Assembly: GCA_036795455.1 (NCBI GenBank)
Contig: DAIRET010000129.1
Coordinates: 1-8,434 of the forward strand
From: DAIRET01 sp036795455
GTDB taxonomy: Bacteria > Bacteroidota > Ignavibacteria > Ignavibacteriales > Ignavibacteriaceae
DNA length: 8,434 bases
Direction of reading: 5' to 3'
This document shows, piece by piece, positions 6,373 to 8,434 of this stretch. The position numbers and the translations under genes were made by a program. Within the stretch, counting starts at the first letter, position 1, and each line of letters begins with the position of its first letter. The notes beneath the pieces were generated by a model. It saw only the letters and a list, made by a program, of their open reading frames with translations. It was not told where the DNA came from and made no database searches.

Positions 6373-7728
6373 ATGCCCGAGAAAATTTTAGTTGTTGATG
6401 ATGAAGATATAATAAGAGAATCTCTTTCTTATGTTCTGAAAAACGAAGGATATATAGTTGAAGAAGCTACGAACGGGAAGGAAGCATATGATAAAGTTGT
6501 TTCAAATTTTTACGACCTTGTAATAACTGATATTGAAATGCCGCAAATGAAAGGGATAGAGTTACTCGAAAGAATTTCGGCACTTACCAATCAAACCCTT
6601 GTAATGATGATAACTGCATACGGTTCGCTTGATACGGCTATCAAAGCACTGCGGTTCGGGGCAAGTGATTACATACTTAAACCGATTGAGTTCGATGAAC
6701 TACTGATAAAAATTAACAGGCTACTTGAAATAAAAAAATTAGTAACTGAAAACCAACTCCTCAGAAAAGAGATACAGAGAAATTTCGACTTCTCGCAGCT
6801 TGTAGGTAAAAGCCCTTTAATGCAGCGTATTTTTGAAATGATTAAAATTGTTGCCGATACCGAAAGTACCGTACTAATTACAGGCAACAGCGGAACCGGT
6901 AAAGAACTTGTTGCACGCGCAATCCATTTCAACAGTAAAAGAAAAAACAAACCGTTCCTTGCAGTAAACTGCGGTGCCATTTCCGAAAACTTAATTGAAA
7001 GTGAGTTGTTCGGACATAAACGCGGTGCATTCACAGGTGCTTTTGCGGATAAAGAAGGTTACTTAAAAGCTGCAGACGGAGGTACTCTTTTCCTTGATGA
7101 AATCAGTGAAATGCCTTTGCAACTACAGGTTAAACTTTTAAGAGTTATCCAGGAGAAAGAGTGTACACCTGTGGGTACTACATATTCAATCCCGATTAAT
7201 GTACGTTTTCTCGCTTCAACAAACAGAAATTTGGAACAGGAAATTAAAGACGGGAAATTCAGAGAAGACCTTTATTACAGGTTGAATGTAATAGAAATTA
7301 ATATCCCTTCTCTAAAAGACAGGAAAGACGACATCCCGTTCCTTGTAGATCACTTTATAAATAAATACAGGGTCGAAATGAGGAGAAAAGTAAAAGGAAT
7401 AGATAATGTTGCTCTTAATGCTTTGCTCAACTACGATTGGAAAGGTGAAGTCCGGGAACTTGAAAACGTAATCGAAAGAGCCGTAATATTTGCGAAAGAC
7501 GAGCTTATTGGAGTTAGAGATTTACCTATTTATTTACAGTCGACAAAAGATTTCATTATTCCCGATAAAGCCGGCTCACTTGATGACTTTATTAAAAAAG
7601 TTGAAAAAGAGTATATTTTCAAAGCGCTTGAAAACAACAACAACGACAAAGAAAAGGTAGCCAAATTACTCGACCTCGGACTATCCACTCTTTACCGTAA
7701 AATCAAAGAATACGGTTTAGAAGGATAA
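6373..7728 (+). CDS. NtrC-family sigma54-dependent response regulator
   Basis: 451 residues in the classical receiver - AAA+ - Fis arrangement. The receiver (1-120) has acidic residues D9 and D10, phospho-acceptor D53 in ITDIEMP, T81 and K103. The AAA+ domain (about 140-370) has Walker A GNSGTGKE at 171-178 and the sigma54-contact loop GAFTGA at 218-223. Walker B GGTLFLDE lies at 236-243, sensor I STN at 282-284, the arginine-finger region FREDLYYRLN at 297-306, and sensor II at 358-371. A Fis-type helix-turn-helix ends the protein (about 403-451, KVAKLLDLGLSTLYRKI). All motifs are intact, so it should act as a DNA-binding, ATP-driven activator of sigma54 RNA polymerase when phosphorylated, presumably by the adjacent kinase. 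One small oddity is GEVRELEN where most relatives have GNVRELEN. Target genes are unknown; the downstream receiver gene is a candidate. Gene name left empty because the signal is unknown. Confidence 0.96.
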   Translation: MPEKILVVDDEDIIRESLSYVLKNEGYIVEEATNGKEAYDKVVSNFYDLVITDIEMPQMKGIELLERISALTNQTLVMMITAYGSLDTAIKALRFGASDYILKPIEFDELLIKINRLLEIKKLVTENQLLRKEIQRNFDFSQLVGKSPLMQRIFEMIKIVADTESTVLITGNSGTGKELVARAIHFNSKRKNKPFLAVNCGAISENLIESELFGHKRGAFTGAFADKEGYLKAADGGTLFLDEISEMPLQLQVKLLRVIQEKECTPVGTTYSIPINVRFLASTNRNLEQEIKDGKFREDLYYRLNVIEINIPSLKDRKDDIPFLVDHFINKYRVEMRRKVKGIDNVALNALLNYDWKGEVRELENVIERAVIFAKDELIGVRDLPIYLQSTKDFIIPDKAGSLDDFIKKVEKEYIFKALENNNNDKEKVAKLLDLGLSTLYRKIKEYGLEG

Positions 7729-7733
7729 TCCTT
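7721..7733 (+). other. Small inverted repeat around the stop codon of the NtrC-like gene
   Basis: AAGGA-TAA-TCCTT forms a 5-bp perfect inverted repeat with the stop codon as its loop. No T-run follows, so it is not a typical intrinsic terminator. It could be chance. Confidence 0.25.
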
Positions 7734-7868
7734 ACTGGAACAGGAATCCCTTGATTTTTCGGGGCGGTTTAATCATTCAATACCGGTTGCCTTTTATGGA
7801 AATAAAATTGTCAAAAATGGGAAATATTTACGCTTTTCTGTAATAACCCTTTATTTTCTACTGTTTTT

Positions 7869-7882
7869 TTGAGGAAACTCAA
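7869..7882 (+). repeat. TTGAG-GAAA-CTCAA inverted repeat with GNRA-type loop
   Basis: A perfect 5-bp stem closes a GAAA tetraloop, 7 nt before the sigma54-like -24 box. As RNA it would be a small hairpin followed by CTTTTCTTT, so a weak terminator is possible; as DNA it could be a half-turn operator. The function is uncertain. Confidence 0.35.
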
Positions 7883-7889
7883 CTTTTCT

Positions 7890-7906
7890 TTGGCATAAAT
7901 TTAGAA
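7890..7906 (+). promoter_or_regulatory. Candidate sigma54 (-24/-12) promoter of the receiver gene
   Basis: TTGGCA at 7890-7895 carries the -24 GG (7892-7893), and exactly 10 nt later comes GA (7904-7905) where the -12 GC is expected. Nine of thirteen fixed positions of TTGGCACG-N4-TTGCA match. The missing C at -12 weakens the case. An alternative reading is a sigma70 -10 box TAGAAT (7902-7907) with a poor -35. Transcription would start near 7916, about 27 nt before the ATG. Confidence 0.35.
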
Positions 7907-7942
7907 TAAGTAAGGATTGAAAATTATTTTTATCCATATTTT

Positions 7943-8293
7943 ATGAAAAGCATACTAATTTTTAGTCCCGATTCCAGTTTGTGCGCCAGTCTAATGATGT
8001 ACTTCAACGATAAGTATAATGTTACGGCTACAACGAAGTTTGATGATATTATCGGGATAATAAAATCAACTAAGTTCGACCTGATTATTATGGATTCCGA
8101 ACCGGATAAGAAAACAGCCGGACTAATAGACGGCGTAGCTGAAAAATACCCTGATTTACCGATTATTCTTACATACGTTTACACTTCAAAATATGCCGAA
8201 ATTGAAAACGGGTTAAAAGAACATGTAGCCGCCGTTTTCTATAAACCGATTGACCTTGCAGATGTTTCGGAAAGGATTGATTTCTTCATCTGA
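7943..8293 (+). CDS. Stand-alone receiver-domain protein (CheY-like fold)
   Basis: 116 residues forming one receiver domain with no output domain. The first strand is KSILIFS; the acidic pocket is reduced to D10 in FSPDSS, where most receivers have two neighbouring acids. The phospho-acceptor D51 is in FDLIIMDSEP, the switch threonine is probably T77 in PIILTYVY, and the conserved lysine is K101 in FYKPID. Phosphorylation is therefore plausible but may be altered by the reduced metal-binding pocket. It could be a phosphate sink or shuttle for the upstream kinase, or a separate signalling adaptor. No ATG, GTG or TTG lies in frame between the upstream stop (7907-7909) and this ATG. No Shine-Dalgarno site is close; AAGGA at 7912-7916 is too far away. 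It follows the NtrC-like gene in the same direction, 214 bp downstream. Confidence 0.85.
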   Translation: MKSILIFSPDSSLCASLMMYFNDKYNVTATTKFDDIIGIIKSTKFDLIIMDSEPDKKTAGLIDGVAEKYPDLPIILTYVYTSKYAEIENGLKEHVAAVFYKPIDLADVSERIDFFI

Positions 8294-8297
8294 ATGT

Positions 8298-8345
8298 AGA
8301 TTGTTCTATTCTTCTACTGCTCTATTGATTTATTGTTCTATTGCT
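8298..8345. repeat. Six tandem copies of a degenerate octamer, consensus CTATTGYT
   Basis: Reading the plus strand from 8298 in steps of eight gives AGATTGTT, CTATTCTT, CTACTGCT, CTATTGAT, TTATTGTT and CTATTGCT. Five of six copies differ from CTATTG(C/T)T by at most one base, and the first by two. The array begins 4 bp after the receiver stop codon. On the minus strand (AGCAATAG form) it contains the stop codon and last codons of the gene entering from the right. Confidence 0.8.
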
Positions 8346-8434
8346 CATCGTAGTAAAATCGATTTTCAACTCTTCTTTCTCTTTATCATACTCTTTATCT
8401 TTATCTTCTAAGCATTGTGTAACCACGTTTTTTT
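8322..8434 (-). CDS. C-terminal end of an unidentified minus-strand gene, 5' part beyond the window
   Basis: From the right edge one minus-strand frame stays open for 36 codons and ends at TAG (8324-8322); the other two minus frames hit stops at once. The visible end reads KNVVTQCLEDKDKEY, then DKEKEELKIDFTTM and finally SNRTINQ. It is a strongly charged, probably helical or coiled tail, and its last seven residues are encoded by the octamer array. The lysine/glutamate-rich content and the single open frame favour real coding, but 36 codons in a biased stretch could be chance. The family cannot be named from this piece. It is convergent with the receiver gene, 28 bp apart. Confidence 0.5.
   Translation of the reverse strand, partial: KNVVTQCLEDKDKEYDKEKEELKIDFTTMSNRTINQ

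Larger units (their letters stand above)
7729..7942 (+). promoter_or_regulatory. 214-bp intergenic region upstream of the stand-alone receiver gene
   Basis: No coding frame was recognised here. A weak hairpin with CGGT (7765-7768) and ACCG (7782-7785) arms, followed by GGTTGCCTTTT, might end the kinase-regulator transcript. Further right are a TTGAG-GAAA-CTCAA hairpin and a sigma54-like element, both listed separately. The length and content suggest that the receiver gene has its own promoter. Confidence 0.45.

Noticed and set aside
6669..7034. Minus-strand frame of 121 codons
   Set aside because: It is antisense to the receiver/AAA+ part of the NtrC-like gene; its serine/leucine-rich product is typical of an antisense shadow.
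8298..8345. CRISPR array
   Set aside because: The unit is only 8 bp and strictly tandem, without spacers, and no cas gene is present.

Overview
This AT-rich window probably comes from a member of the Bacteroidota/Chlorobi group, most likely Ignavibacteria-like. The main evidence is a secreted protein ending in a type IX secretion (T9SS) type A sorting domain of the 'SQNYPNPFNPST' form, which is very common in that lineage. Some genes have Shine-Dalgarno sites and -35/-10 promoters of ordinary sigma70 form, which fits Ignavibacteria better than classical Bacteroidetes. The assignment is inference from sequence style only.

Left part (1-2010, minus strand): two secreted-protein genes form an operon driven by a near-consensus promoter at 1982-2010. 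The first encodes a beta-propeller-like protein with a T9SS sorting domain. The second, 15 bp downstream, is an FG-GAP/VCBS-type repeat protein with a signal peptide, cut by the left edge.

Middle (2074-4680): a MATE-family and an MFS-family multidrug-type exporter converge tail to tail. Their stop codons interlock in the palindrome TTATAA. Neither has a visible Shine-Dalgarno site.

Right part (4681-8293): a soluble double-PAS histidine kinase and an NtrC-family sigma54 activator lie 8 bp apart, forming a complete NtrB/NtrC-like two-component system. After a 214-bp gap comes a stand-alone receiver-domain protein. The gap holds a small hairpin and a sigma54-like -24/-12 candidate, so this receiver could be a target of the activator or part of the same relay. 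That link is a hypothesis.

Right edge (8298-8434): six degenerate tandem copies of an octamer directly follow the receiver gene. They contain the stop codon of a minus-strand gene that enters from beyond the window. No RNA genes, CRISPR arrays, insertion sequences or phage genes were seen. Most of the window is recognisable; the least explained parts are the octamer array, the regulatory gap before the receiver, and the repeats upstream of the kinase.
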